From Polychytrium aggregatum (lineage: Eukaryota; Chytridiomycota; Chytridiomycetes; Polychytriales), in the NCBI RefSeq assembly GCF_025602895.1, contig NW_026516209.1:62001-126000 (forward strand): a DNA stretch of 64,000 nt, in the 5' to 3' direction. This document shows, one piece after another, positions 45,123 through 58,230 of this stretch (position 1 is its first letter; each line of letters opens with the position of its first letter). Below the pieces are notes generated by a model. It saw only the letters and a list, made by a program, of their open reading frames with translations, did no database searches and had not been told where the DNA came from. A program made the translations under genes and the position numbers.

Positions 45123-46733
45123 GGCGGGCTAGTTGGACCGAGCGGGGGTTCTGGATTCGGGTGGAGGGGGAAGGCGATGAGGAGCGAGGAGAATCGACAA
45201 GTGGCTAGAGGGATAGTACGGCAGCGAGCGAGCGATTCAACGGAGAGACGAAAGAGAGGGAAACAAATGGGCAGCTGGAAAGGAGCGAAGCGAGCTTGGA
45301 GGATAAGAGCAGACCGAGGGCGATGAGAGCGAGAGGGAGGTGAGCCGGATGGGGGAGTATTTAAGGGCGGCCGAGGGCATGACGGCGCAGGCGAAGCTGG
45401 TGCACTCATGACTGCCGGGGGGGGGCTCACATGGTGTTTGTCCAGGCCACATGTCCTCAGCCAAGGCCAATGGCGCGAGCCCGTCGCCTTGGAGGCCATC
45501 AGGAGGCCGTCAGGAGGAGGCCGGGGTGACGTCTTTGGGGCGGCGGCTGCTGCCATGCCAGCGCCGCAGCCGATGTGCGGTTCAGCGGCCGCAAGCGTCG
45601 GGCGGATGCGGATGGCGATGTGATTGCGATACGGGTGTGCGTATCTCGCAGGTGCGGTTCGGGCGTGTGGGTGGATGAGAGGCGGGCCGTGGTGGGCGGG
45701 AACGATGATGTGACCAGACGGAGCCGGCGGGCGACTCGATAAGCGAGTCGACTCGCCGAACGGATCGACGAACGGATCGACGAACGAATCGGTGGCTGGC
45801 AAAGGAATGGATGGACGGAATGCCGAGCAGGGACAGGCGCCATGGGAACGGTGTCCGAGCAGCAGCGGCTGGTGGGAGGTCGTCCAAGGACATTTATCGG
45901 AATGCATGGCACGAGTGCAGATCACATCAATGCGGGATGCATCTCTCACCACGCCGCGATTATAATGTATTATTCGATGCGAATCGCAATCGTTGCAGAG
46001 CAGTCCTGGTGGGGTATCCACTTGATTACTTGGTTGCTTGGTTGTTTGGTTGATTGCTTGGTTGATCACTTGCTTGCTTGCTTGGCTGTTTGTCGGAGTC
46101 CAGAGCCAGTCAGCTGACCGCATGTTTCTGGCGCGCGGATTGGCCCGCCTGGCTCGGCGCCTGATTGGCGGCACGAGGTGTGGCGCGCCTGGGCGAGTCG
46201 ATCCATTCGATCCACTCGATCCAATCCACTCGATCTAATCCACTCGATCCGGCTCGATCCGCCACCCACATTTGATTTCGGCGAATCGCATGCTCAGCCT
46301 CGTGTGACAATTTTTTTTTTTTTGGACAATCCCTCAAAATCAGCCAGCCGCACCACACCTCTCTTCCGCCTTCTCCAGAAGCATCGCCAGGACAGGCAAC
46401 ATCAGGTATGCTTGCCCGCCACCGCCGAGCCTGCTGCATGTCGCATGCGGGTCCTTCGCATCCACCTTTGTCTCTGCCCCGGGCGTCGGTGCTGCTGTCG
46501 CTGCCGAGGATGCCGAATCGCTGGTGCTGGTCCGGCCCTTGCCTTGCCGTGGCCTCAGCAAGCAAGCCACTCTGACCCGCTCGCCCATCCGTCGCCCTCT
46601 GGCCCAGTCCATTCGCACGGATCGTCTGCTTTCCTCCTTCTGTCTGCACAACGTCCTCGGATCCCTGTCCGCCGACACTTCTCCCCTCCCGAGCCTCGAA
46701 TACTCCCCCGACTCGCCCGTCTCCGCCGCACAC
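45123..46733. promoter_or_regulatory. 1.6-kb divergent region between the subtilase and eEF3
   Basis: The largest gap in the window. It holds the promoters of two divergent genes. TTAAATA (45358-45364, minus) is a TATA-like element for the subtilase. Simple repeats occur at 46022-46089 (TTGCTTGG / TTGGTTGA) and 46198-46260 (TCGATCCA with ATC variants), and a T run at 46311-46323. The long minus-strand frames across the region are GC-rich shadows without family features. Confidence 0.55.
46198..46260. repeat. (TCGATCCA)n imperfect tandem repeat upstream of eEF3
   Basis: Seven imperfect copies of CTCGATCCA-like units, about 475 bp before the eEF3 start codon. Confidence 0.75.
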
Positions 46734-48459
46734 ATGTTCGAGTTCGTGCCCTTGGTCGATCAGATTGGCAACCTGCTCACCGACCTCACCAGCTCGGATT
46801 CCAATTCGAAGCGACGAGAGGCCGCCCGCAAGCTCGCCGAGCTCATCAAGAACAACGGCGGCGTCTCCATCATCTATGACTACGAAATCCTGCCCAACCT
46901 CAAGGGTGCTGCCGAGTACAAAAAGTCGGCTGCCGTCCGTGAGGGCGCCCTGCTGGCCTTCAACGCCATAGTCGAGTTGTGCGGCTACTCTATCCAGCCC
47001 TTTGTCATCGGCAAAGGTGTCGACGGCGACATTCTCTCCATCGTTCTGGATATGCATGCCGACAAGGAGGCCTCCGTCCGCCGCGCCGCTGATGATGCCA
47101 TCAAGACGATCCTCGGCCAGGTCGTTGACGAGACCGTCCGGCTCTACTGGCCGACCCTGCTCGAGGTGCTCAAGAACGAGCGCTCCAAGTGGCAGACCAA
47201 GGAAGCGGCCCTCAAGCTCATTGGATCGCTTGCCAAAAAGTTCACCCAAATCACCAACGACTGCCTGCCATTGCTCGTTCCTGCTGTCTCCGAGGCCATG
47301 TGGGATACCAAGCCCGAGGTACCCGTTGTCCGCCTGCACGGCTGCCTGGCCGGCGCGGCTGTTGTTGCATCAGCGTCTTGGGCTCCTCCGGCCTCGACAG
47401 CGCACGCACCATGCTCTGCATTGTTCTGATGAATCTCGCTCTCCGACTTTGCGTCTCCCTCGTCCACTCCAGGTCTGCAAGGCTGCCCACACCGCCATGT
47501 CGGCCGTCTGCAACTGTCTCACCAACATCGACCTGACCCACCTCCTCCCTGACCTCGTCGGCTGCATCGCTCGCCCTGAAGAAGTCCCTGCCTGCATCGC
47601 CAAGCTGGCTGCCACCACCTTCGTCACCACCGTCGAGGGCCCCACACTGGCCATCATGACCCCGCTGCTGTCGCGAGCTCTGCAGGAGCGCAAGACCAGC
47701 ATGCTCCGACAGACAGCCCTCATCATCGGCAACATGTGCAAGCTCGTCACCAACCCCGCCGATGCCCACCAGTTCCTCCCGGTCTTGCTCCCGGGTCTGG
47801 AGCGAGTCATTGAAGTTGCCGGCGACCCAGAGTTCCGCGAGGTCGCCACGAATGCCAAGGATACCCTGATCCGCGTCGGTGGAGGCGACCACCGCGAGGA
47901 CCTTGACAAGAGCGAGGATGTAAGATCGATCCATACGCTGCGCTCCCCCGCCAGACTACCAGTCACTCACCCCAGCACCCTCGTTTGCTTTGAATTGATT
48001 GTATGCGTGCCTCGCTGACCCATCCCACCCCCTGCGATTCCGGCTCATGAACAGCTCGACGACGCCCCGGCTGGCATCTTCAAGAAGCTCCAGACCCTGC
48101 TTGGCCCCATGGTCGATGCCGAGCTCCTGTCCTTCCCGCCCTTCCAGCTCGTGCTGGAGCTTGTCTCGGCCGTGGCCTCCAACTTTGTCAAGGACTCGCA
48201 GTACACCCTCAAGACGTGGCTCAAGCACACGCCGCTCTTCCTGCAGGCGTATCTGACGGCCGAGCAGGCCGAATCCCTCGTCACCCAGCTCAACAACCTC
48301 CAAAAGTCCAAGCGTCGGGATGTCCAGATTGCCTCGGGCGACGATGCCGAGGGCGAGGAGCTTTGCAACTGCGACTTTAGCTTGGCCTACGGCGCCATGC
48401 TGCTCCTCAACCGCACCAACCTGCGATTGGTCCGTGGCCAGCGCTACGGCCTCTGTGGT

Positions 48460-48492
<33 letters not shown>

Positions 48493-50887
48493 GCCATTGC
48501 CAACGGCCAGCTCAACGGCTTCCCTTCGCCCGACGAGCTCCGCACCATCTACGTCGGCCACGACCTGCAGGCCTCCGAGGCCGATCTGCCTCCCGTTGAC
48601 TTTGTCGCGGCCGACCCCAAGATCGCGGGTCAGTCGCGGGAAGAGATCCACCAGGTCCTGGTTTCCGTCGGATTCACTCCCGAACGCCTGCAGCTGCCCA
48701 TCTCCAAGCTCTCTGGCGGCTGGAAGATGAAACTCGAGCTGGCCAGAGCCATGCTTATGAAGGCCGACATTCTTCTCCTGGACGAACCGACCAACCACCT
48801 CGACAAGGAGAATGTGGCCTGGCTGGAGAACTACCTCAACAGCCTCACGACCGTCACGAGCATGATCGTCTCGCACGACTCGGGCTTTTTGGACAATGTC
48901 GTGAGTACCTGAGCAGCATCCAGCGCATCGCTTGCGCTTTGGTCGTTGGATGGGTCGGATCAAGGCGACTGCTTCAGCGGTGTGGTGCTGGCGAGGCACG
49001 GTCATGCCGTTGGAGTGTCGCTATGGAGGCTGCTTTTGCGCTGTCCAACGCCCCCTCCTCAGATTCACTGATCGCTGCGTCCACTCACCTTGCTTTGTTA
49101 TCGTCCAGTGCACCTACATCATCCATTACGAGCAGCTCAAGCTCAAGACATACAAGGGCAACTTGTCAGAGTTTGTCAAGATCAAGCCCGAGGCCAAGGC
49201 TTACTACGAGCTGGCTGCGACCCAGCTCAAGTACATCTTCCCCAAGCCCGGTGTCCTTGACGGCGTCAAGAACCCCAACAAGGCCGTGATTCGCATGGTT
49301 GGAATCAAATACAGCTACCCGAACACCAACCGACTGGCGCTCGACGATATCAACGTGGCATGCTCGCTGTCGTCGCGCATTGCCGTCATCGGCCCCAACG
49401 GCGCGGGCAAGTCGACGCTGATCAAAGTTCTCACGGGCGAGGCTGTCCCGCAGGAGGGAATCGTCTACAAGCACCCGACGTTGCGACTGGCCTACGTCGC
49501 CCAGCACGCCTTCCACCACGTCGAGCAGCACCTCGACAAGACTGCCAACGAATACATCCGCTGGCGCTTTGCCAATGGCGACGACAAGGAAGTGCTCGAG
49601 AAGGCCTCGCGCCAGATCAGCGACGAGGAGAAGGCCCTGATGAACCGCGAGATCAAGTTTGAGGACCAGTTGCGCCGCGTCGAGATGCTCATGGGCCGCC
49701 GCAAGTACAAGCGCACGTTTGAGTACGAGGTCAAGTGGGTTGGACTGAGACACAAGTACAACTCGTGGATCATGCGCGACCAGCTGCAGGAGTGGGGCTT
49801 TTCCAAGCTTCTCCAGGTGAGCCGCTGCATCTGAGCATCTGCCATGATTGCATTGGCCAAGACAGGTGTTTGCGCCAAGACGGGTGTTTGCATCATGATA
49901 TCGCGCCTCTTGGCCGCTTGAACCTGCTCGGGTCGCAGTGTCCCTGACGCCTGATATCCCTGTCCCATGCCAGGCCTACGACGATCGCGAAGCCATGAAC
50001 CCCGGTATCTACTACCGCCCCCTCACCTCGCCCATCGTCCAGAAGCATCTCCAGGACTTTGGCCTGGATCCCGAGTTCAGCACTCACGGTCTGATTCGGG
50101 GTCTCAGTGGCGGACAGAAGGTCAAGGTCGTGCTGGCAGCTGCCATGTGGAACAACCCGCACATGGTCGTGCTCGACGAGGTATGCTGCTCGAGCCAGAT
50201 CGGCCACCGAGTTGATCCAAACCCCGAATGCGCAGCGATCTAACTGGACTGTGCGCTTGCTCTCACAGCCCACCAACTACCTCGATCGCGACTCGCTCGG
50301 TGCTCTCGCCCAGGCGATCCGTGAATACGCCGGCGGTGTGATCATGATCTCGCACAACTCCGAGTTCACTGGCGCCATTTGCACCGAAGTCTGGCATGTC
50401 GACAACGGCAAGGTGAGTCTTTGACAGGCATGCTTGCTGTGCTTCGACTGTTGCAGCGTCAAGTCTTGAACGTGGCCGTGTTGCTGGCCCTGGCGCTGCT
50501 GCTGACCGCGTTCAATGTTTCTAGATCACCATCCAAGGCAAGTCGAGCACTGTGACCTCCAAGGAAATCGAGGAGGGCCTTGAGGCCGTCAAGCTCGGCA
50601 AGGAGACCTCGAAGGACACCGATGTCGCCGGAGACGCGGCCACTTCTGCTGGTGCCCCCCAGGAGACGTCCTCCAAGGCCGGCTCTGCCTCTGCTTCGCC
50701 TGTCCCCGCCAAAAAGGCGGCGCCTCTCGGCATGGGCGGCAAGAAGCTGACCCGCAAGGAGCTTAAGGAACTCGAACGTCGCCGCCTCGTCGCCAGCTTC
50801 AAGGGCAAATCCCTCAGCAGTGACGAGGAAGAAATGGGCGAGGGGCGTGGCCTGCTCCCGGCCAACGGCAAGCTCGGCAACTTCTAA
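46734..50887 (+). CDS. Translation elongation factor eEF3 (fungal ABC-F ATPase)
   Basis: Ribosome-bound ATPase that helps E-site tRNA release during elongation; essential in fungi. Seven exons, all phase 0 (46734-47318, 47473-47919, 48055-48900, 49109-49816, 49974-50180, 50269-50412, 50525-50887), give 1,099 aa. HEAT repeats fill about residues 1-320, then a four-helix region. ABC1: GPNGAGKST (479-487), LSGGWKMK, LLLDEPTNHLD. ABC2: GPNGAGKST (721-729), LSGGQKVK, VVLDEPTNYLD. The chromodomain insert (KRTFEYEVKWVGL) distinguishes eEF3 from other ABC-F proteins. The C-terminal tail is Lys-rich (KKLTRKELKELERRR) then acidic, as in yeast. One intron splits the second Walker B between DE and PTNYLD. 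Confidence 0.97.
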
Positions 50888-52052
50888 GCGCCCGTTGCCT
50901 GACCAGGCGGCAGCTGGTGGTCTATCGATGATTCGAAGCGGGAGTGAGGATGGGGAGAGGGCGCTGCTTTGCGAAAGCAGATGATGTCTCGCCGAGTCTT
51001 GTCCGTCGACTGTCCTGTCATTGCAAGCACCGACGGCCCCTGACCACACCACAACAGGGTTTCTGGTGCCGCAGACTCTCGCAGCCGATGCGAACTTGGC
51101 CGCCGTCGCAGCCGTTTGTCGGAGTTTTTGTTGTTAGGATTCAAGACGCGGGGGGGGGGTTTGGAGAGGGTGGGTGGCTTCATGTTGCTGGGGGAGATCG
51201 CCACTGGACGGCGTCTGCCTCTGGGGGTCCTTTGCTGGCCCACGCACTGTCTACACAATATAACCCTGATGCCAGGGGAACAGGACTGCTCTCGGCTTGC
51301 GGGCGCCGCATATGCCATCGCCGCATATGCCATCGTTGCGGATATCGCTGCCGATGTCGCTGCAGATTGACAATCCAGCTGTCCAGCCCTAACCCTGCGC
51401 GTCCACAGGCATCATGGGCCTGCGCCCCAGCCCTTGCCCGCGTGCTTTTTTTTCTTCGTCTGTCTGGGCTGCCGTCGATGCCGATCCAGATCTGCACATC
51501 CCCACAGAGACAACCTGCCGCAAAAGCCCACCCTGCATCGGCCCTTCCATCCTGCCGCGAGAGCCAGAGAGGCCGTGTCCCTGCCCGATTCCCTGACACC
51601 CTCGTCCTCTCTCACTCCCTCCCTTTCCTTCTTCGTTGCCTTCGTAAGTGAGCTGTATCTGCCATGCATCCAGATCGCCCCTCCCGCACATCCACGCCAA
51701 TGTCCTCTCGATCCAGGACGGATCTGCATCCAAGTCCATGCCAGTGGCCGGTCCACGATTGTGTGCGATTGCGTGCGATTGTATGCGATTGTATGCGACT
51801 GCGTGCGACTGATGGCTACTGTAGACGCTTTCCAGCCACATGCATTGGCACTGTACCCCTGATTTCCCCCCCCCTTCTCGGTCTCGGATTGCTCATCCGG
51901 GCATTGTTTTTGTTTCTTCCTGATCCTGAACGCATCGTGCCGACGCAGGGGGCCCCAGCCGCAAGCGGGCGATCCATCCGAGCTTGCCAGACCTTGCATC
52001 CATAAGAGGGGAAGGCGGCGGCGGAGGATAATCTCGACGATCCCGCACCGCC
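50888..52052. other. Between eEF3 and the PPR gene; no gene seen
   Basis: About 1.2 kb. It contains CGCATATGCCATCG duplications (51305-51340) and a 10-bp tandem repeat listed separately. A 333-codon minus-strand frame (51412-52413) is rejected as a shadow of repeats. Confidence 0.5.
51761..51810. repeat. GTGTGCGATT 10-bp tandem repeat, five units
   Basis: Five contiguous 10-bp units of the form GYRTGCGAYT upstream of the PPR gene. Confidence 0.85.
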
Positions 52053-55000
52053 ATGAGGCCCTTCGTAATTCGACGATGGCTGGCTTCACCGCCCCTGTTA
52101 TCCAGCAGCAGCAGCAGCAGCTGTTGCGTCGATCCAAAGCACATACTGGCCCTGCATGCATGTCGGCCAGCCACACATTCGCATCAAACCTATCCAGCCC
52201 ACCTGTACCATCCGAACCACAACCACAACCACGGCCACGGCCACGGCCATGTTCCGTTACTTTCGCTTTCGCTGCTCGATCTCGGCCGAGCGCACTTTCA
52301 CTCCCACGCTCACAGCAGGACTGCGGCCCACCCGATGGCGAGCCCCAATCCGCAGAACCACGCCGACTTCCGGAAACTGGAAGCCGAGCAGCCTCTGGAA
52401 TCGTCGCACCCACACTCGGCTCAAGGTAAGCCCTCCATCAGCAGCACTGTCGTCGGCTCGGGATCGACCTGATTGCATCGACTCAATCTGCCTCTACATG
52501 CATGCGTTCATGCGGTCTTGCCTTCAAGTCGGGGGTCAAGCTTTGCCCTCCGTCTCGTGCTAACAGCATTCTGCCGCCAGATCCAGAGCCATCGACCACC
52601 AAAGTAGTCAGTTCACCAGCACAATCGCCGAATCCCATCCAGCCTGCCTCAGCGCCAGCGCATCTGCAGCCCAAGCAGGATGAGAAGCCCCGAGCGGCGT
52701 CGCAACACGAGGACACATACGAGAGCATCGACTATGCCTCCGAAGACAACGACGATATGATCGAAACCCTCATCTGGAAAGAGTCGCAGCCCCAATTGAC
52801 GGGCACGTCTTCGTCCAGCGAGACTCTTGCCAGCCCGAAACCGTCCCAGGATGATAGCGACTCGCGCGAGGACTACATGTTCGATCTGCTGCTGTATCAT
52901 GTCACTACCCTGTCTGGGTTTTCCAGGCGGTGGGAAGGCGAGCCGTCGCGCCAGCGCTTCCGTCGCTTCTACAAGGAGCTGCGATCAGATCCGCGTGGGC
53001 TGGCGATCCTCGGACGACTCAGCCAGGAGCAATTCACAGTGCTGCTCAAGTACTCAGAGATCCGCTCGGACGCTTCTGCCGAGGCCTTTGTCCGACTCGT
53101 GATTGCAGATATGCGGAGCCTCGGGCTCGTCGACGAGTATCTCTTCAGCACCGTGCTGATGAAGGCAAGACGGGGCTTGCCTGGGTCGACAGCCAAGATC
53201 GAGCAGTTTATCGAGGATTTCCACCAGAGCGGACTGGAGATCAGCCCCAGGATCTACGTTCTGTACCTGGAAACCGTGATCCGGGAGTTTGGGCCCAAGT
53301 ATGCCATCAAGTGGCTCCGGGCGCACCCGGAGCGAGCGAGCCTGTTCGACCAGCGCACCGCCGACATGATGATCACCAATGGCCTTTGCCGCATCGGCGC
53401 CGTTCGGGATGTCGAGTCCATGGTCTCCAAGCTCCGGACGTCCCATGCCGACGACAGCTGGCTCGATCTCTATCTCGTGCGTGTCTACTCGACCGTGGGT
53501 GACTGGAAGACGACGGCGCGCTACTATCGCCGGTACGTCGACAGCGGCAACGTCCCACCCGTGTCGGTCTACCAGATCGTTTTGCAGATGCTCCTCAACG
53601 GAGATCTTCGCAACCGCTACCGAGGCGACATCCGCAGCCACACTCTGTCGCAGACCTTTTCCAGGCCAACGACGTCTGCTCGGAAGCGCAAGGACCCCAA
53701 GGACCCCAAAGAGTGGAAAGAGTCCAAGCACACGGCGCACGGCGATTCCCAGCCAAACACACCCGGCCTGGCCTCCGAGTCGAGCGAATCTTCGAAAGCC
53801 CGGAGCGACTACTCCCGCCGCCTGTCGCTCGAGGAAGAGGACGAGATGTACGAGCTTGGCGTCACTGTCTTCAAGGAGATGAAGACGCTCGGGGTCAAGC
53901 CCAACTCCAAGATCTACTGCATCTTCATGCAGTCCAACTTCCGGCGACAGCTATTCTCGCGCGTCGAGGATCTGTACACAGAGATGTGCAGCCTCGGGAT
54001 CGAGCCCGATGCGCGAATCTACGGCATCCTTCTGCAAAGCCGGGCTGAAAGCGGTCGGCTGCAAGAGTTTGAGCAGATGATTGACCACCTTGATCGCGAA
54101 GGCATCGACATCGACATCCATCTCTACTGCATCATCATGGACGGGTACATCACCCTCAAGAGCTTTGACGGCGCCCTGTACTGGTTCGAGAAGCTGCGGA
54201 AGGAGCGGATAGCCCTGAACCTGGTCGGGTACACGGTCGCCATCCGGCTGATGTGTATGGTCGGCAACATGCGCATGGCCCTCGAGATAGCAAGCCAGAT
54301 GGAGGCCGACGGCGTTATGCCCAACATTGTCACCTACAACACTCTGATCCAAGGCTACTGCGACTTTGGCGACATCCCTGCGGCCCACCGACTCTTGCAA
54401 AAGTTCCCCGAGTCGCTCAAGCCCTCGGTGACCACCTACAATATCCTGCTCCACGCCAACGCCAAGCGCCACCACTTTGACACCGTCAACAGCCTCTATT
54501 CGGAGATGCTCGACCGGGGCATCCAGCCAGACGTGTCGACCTACACGATCCTGATGCAGATCCAGGCCACGCTCGTCAACTCGAGCGGCGCCGTCAGCGT
54601 CTACGACGAGCTCGTCAAAGTCGGGCATCGGCCGAACATCACCACCTACCAGATCCTGATGAAGGCCTTTGCCAACTCGAGCAATGTCGAGCGTGCCATC
54701 GCGATTCTGGAAACGGCCCAAAAGGACATGCACGTCAACGACTCGGTCTCGCTGGGGATCCTCCAGAACGACCTTTTGAACACGCTACTCAAGCTCAACC
54801 AGCCCGACGAGGCGCTGAGGGCCTACCACCGCCTGAACCCCGGCGGGCCCAGCGGCCCGCTCTACGGCCGCATCACCCTCAACACCCTCGACATTCTGGT
54901 GCGGATCAGCGGCCAGCTCAAGGACCCGCTGGCGGCGCATCAGTGGGTGCGCGAGTCGGCGCGACTGGACATTGTCCTCGACACCCGCATCTACAACGCC

Positions 55001-55417
55001 CTCATGAAGGCCTACCTCACTGTCGGCAACACCCGCGGCTGCTTCAGTGCGTACAAAGAGATGAGCGACATGGGCATCCGCCCGGATGTCAGCACATATA
55101 CCTTGCTCGTGACCGCCCGCGGCCAGAGCGACGGCCGTGACGGCCAGCGCAGCGTCTTTGCATCTGCGTCCCGGCCGGCCTCGGACAAGTCTCAGATGCC
55201 GCAGCGCCCACACGAGCGCCGCGACGGATCCAAGATCGGATCAAAGCCGGCACCGATGGGCAGCCAACACGGTCCAATGTCGGGAAACGACGAAGGCAGC
55301 AATGATGAAGCACCCAGACGAGAACTCGATGATTCTCTCAAGAAGTGGTATCGTCGCCAGAGGACGATCTCAAGTATGGTATCGAAGGAACTGTCAGAAC
55401 GCAGAGCCAGCGTGTGA
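52053..55417 (+). CDS. Mitochondrial pentatricopeptide-repeat (PPR) protein
   Basis: RNA-binding helical-repeat protein; such proteins act on mitochondrial transcripts in fungi. Two exons (52053-52425, 52581-55417) join in phase as HSAQDPEPST, giving 1,069 aa. The start at 52053 has a good context (accgccATG) and yields MRPFVIRRWLASPPLL plus serines, a strong mitochondrial presequence. A later ATG at 52335 in the same frame would give 975 aa without it. At least ten PPR motifs occur from about residue 450 to 960, for example PNIVTYNTLIQGYCDFGD, PSVTTYNILLHANAKR, PDVSTYTILMQIQATL and PNITTYQILMKAFANS. The N-terminal third is divergent and the tail charged. A HNHNHGHGHGH stretch comes from a CCACGG repeat. 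Confidence 0.93.
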
Positions 55418-56290
55418 GCAGCGACAGAGCCCACCGCCAGCCCGCCCGATCGCCGCCCCCCTGGCATCCCGGCATCCTGGTATCCCTGCATCGCTCTGCT
55501 CGGGTCTGTCGCGCCGAGGGCGACGATCGCAACGGCAGCCAGCGGCATTTGCCCAACTGCTCCCATTCTCCGATGGGTCCGCAGTGTAGAACGAGCGAAT
55601 GCCTGCCCGACTGCCCTTCCTACTCGAGCCACCGTACTTGACCATCATTGCTGCCTAATGTGCATCCACACACCGTATTCCCCCCCCCGCCGAACGGGAC
55701 GTTTTCCTCCCAAGCGCCTTCCGGCAACCCAATCGCCGCTACTACTATTTTTTTTGAATGGAATACATACATACACGCATCCGCCATTCTTTGCAACGAC
55801 CACAGCTCATCCCGGTGTGCCATTGGTGTGCCATGGGCATCCATTGGTGTACCATGGGCATCCATTGGCACCCATTGGCATCCATCGGCACCCATCGGCA
55901 TCCATTGGCACCCATTGGCATCCATGGGCGATCCGGCTTCCCCATGCTTTCCGCTTTGCTGGGTCTGCTGCCGTTCTCCCGTGGGAATTGCCACAGTGTC
56001 TCGCAGTTCCCCGCTTTCCCGGGGGGTGTCTGTCGTGGGGCGGAATGCTTGGCCAACCCTGATTGAGTGCCGCTGCTTTCGACAACAGTTCTGCTGAGAA
56101 ATCGCCCCGGTCGGCTTTCGCAGCATCGGCGATATCAAACCATCGGCCTCACTGCCTGCCCGCTCTGGACAGACAGTCTCAGCGCATCAAAAGAGCAGCC
56201 CATCGCCCTCGCCCCAGCCTGCCTTTGTCTTCTTTCCTGCGAGCTTGGCTCAGACGAGCAACCTCTCCTTCCCAATCGTCCTCCTTCCCG
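55418..56290. other. Between the PPR and DUF1624 genes; repeat-rich, no gene seen
   Basis: About 870 bases with a 10-bp minisatellite (listed separately), a C run (55680-55689) and a T run (55749-55757). Frames through the repeat on both strands are repeat artefacts. Confidence 0.55.
55815..55929. repeat. 10-bp minisatellite TCCATTGGCA / CCCATTGGCA
   Basis: About eleven units of a 10-bp word alternating between TCCATTGGCA, CCCATTGGCA and variants with ATGGG or ATCGG, ending in TCCATGGGCG. Confidence 0.88.
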
Positions 56291-58230
56291 ATGCCCCAGA
56301 CATCCTCTGAGCAGACGCCGCTGTTGGCACCCCAGCAGGTATGTCGCTGTCGCCGTCGTTGCTGGACGATCACGGCGCCCGCTCCCTTCGGCTCCCTTCG
56401 GCTCCCTTCGGCTCCCTTTCGCTTCCGTTGGCCAGGGCCACCCACCTCCTGTCGATCGCCTCTGCTAATCCCCGATCCCTGGCACCGCTGTCCTCGACCA
56501 CTTTGCTGGCGGTGGCATGCTGCTGTTCTTCCTCCTGGATCACCCAGAGCGTCCCCCACCATGCCGTCGACGTGCCGACCTACCGGGATGCTCACACCTC
56601 TGTCCCGAATCCATCTGTCGGCACACAGCGACCTGGCCGGGCCCCCCGGATCGTGGCCCTGGATCTGCTGCGGGGCCTGCTGATGATCTTTGAGTCGATC
56701 GATCGTAAGAATCGCTCCTTGCCGCAGGGGCGCTTGCATCCGAGCCGTCGTCTGTGGGTGGCTCGTGGATGCGTTGGGATCAGAATCACATCTCGCTCAC
56801 GCTCTGTCCACACATGCTCGTCGGTGTTGATCCCAACCGCTGTTGATCCCGGCGCCATGATATGCAGACAGTCGTGAGGCCTTGACCGCCCTTCATCTTG
56901 GTAAGCCCAATCCCGCAGTCGACACTCCCACGGCCCTGGCAAGCTCTAACTGGCAAGATCTAACATCCCGTGCTGCTCGATTGCATCCTAAGCCCATGAA
57001 CAGTGGTTCGAGGTCCCTCTCTATGGCACCAATGCCTACCACTTCCTGATGCGCTTCGTCACGGCCTTTTGCGCACCCGGCTTCATGATGACCATGGGTG
57101 TGAGCATCACACTCTTCACCGGCAGCCGCAAGCGGATCGGCTGGTCGGATGCCCGCATCCTTCAGCACTTTGCCATCCGCGGCTTCTTGCTGGCTCTGAT
57201 CAACTTTTGGATGACGATGAGCTTCGTGGCTCCCTCGGGCAAGCCCCTCCTCTTGACGACCGTGCTCTTTGCCCTCGGCATCGACATGATCCTGGGTGCC
57301 ATTGTGCTCCTGGCCGAGACCAGACTCACGAGCTATCTCTATCAACGGATCGAGAACTCGTCCCTGCCCCAGCACGACAAGGATCGCCATCAGTACCGTC
57401 TCCGACTGGCCTCGGTGCTGTTCTACCTGATCGCCGCCGTGATCCTGGCCGTTGTCATCACCGCCGTCACCCCGGTATACGATGGCGCCACGCCGCCAAA
57501 GGAGAGCGACTTTAGTTTCTGGTATCTGCTGTGGGTCCTGCCGTACACCGACATGATGGGCGATGGTGCTCGGATCGGAAGCGTCTACCCGCCGCTGGCT
57601 TGGCTCAGTGTTGTGCTCTGGGGTATCTTTGTCGGCAAGGTCATGACCGAGTTCAAGCTTGGATTCAACGACAACATCAAGTTCCACACGGTCTTGTCGG
57701 TGGTGCTCTTGGCCATCTTCTTCCCACTCCGAGCCCTTGGCGGCTTCGGAAACATCAACCCTGGCCTGGCCCACCAGCCCGGCGAGCTCCCCTGGGTAGC
57801 TTTCTTCAATCTGATCAAGTACCCTCCCGATGTGGCCTATCTGACCTGGAACTTGGGTGCAAACCACCTGTTCTTGGTGCTGTTCCTGCTCGCCACCAGT
57901 ACCGAGGCTGCGGCCAACGCCCCTGGACCCTGGTCTCTCCGTGGCCTTGTCAGTCGGGTCGTTCCTTTGGACGCCTGGGAAACGATCAAGTCGCCCAACA
58001 ATCCTGTGATGAGCTATGGCGTCTCGAGCTTCTTCTTCTACATCGGGCACTTCCAAGTGTTCTTCTTTGCCGCCTGGTGGATGAAGATATTCGGCATCGA
58101 GCCCTTTGCCCCGGGCCTGGAGTACTGGGTCGCTTGGGTCGCGGGCATGTGGCTCATGTTCCTCGGCTGCCGATGGTACGGCCAATTCAAGGCCAGCCAG
58201 CCCGCAGATTCGATCTTCCGCTTCTTCTAG
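56291..58230 (+). CDS. DUF1624-family multi-pass membrane protein (acyltransferase-like)
   Basis: Polytopic protein of the DUF1624 / heparan-glucosaminide N-acetyltransferase-like group. Four exons in phase (56291-56338, 56548-56704, 56868-56900, 56993-58230) give 491 aa. Exon 1 encodes only MPQTSSEQTPLLAPQQ, with an acidic dileucine (Glu7, Leu11-Leu12). The family signature is split over exons 2-4: RIVALDLLRGLLMIFESID, then HSREALTALHL, then HEQWFEVPLYG. About ten hydrophobic segments follow, and the C-terminus is short (SIFRFF). The third intron ends at AAG (56992); the nearby CAG at 57003 would break frame. Substrate unknown; vacuolar or endosomal location is inferred from the sorting motif. 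Confidence 0.88.

Noticed and set aside
46110-47339. 409-codon minus-strand open frame
   Set aside because: Antisense shadow of eEF3 exon 1 and its leader; no family features.
51412-52413. 333-codon minus-strand open frame
   Set aside because: Contains translated tandem repeats (TQSHTIAYNRTQ type) and is antisense to the PPR presequence exon.
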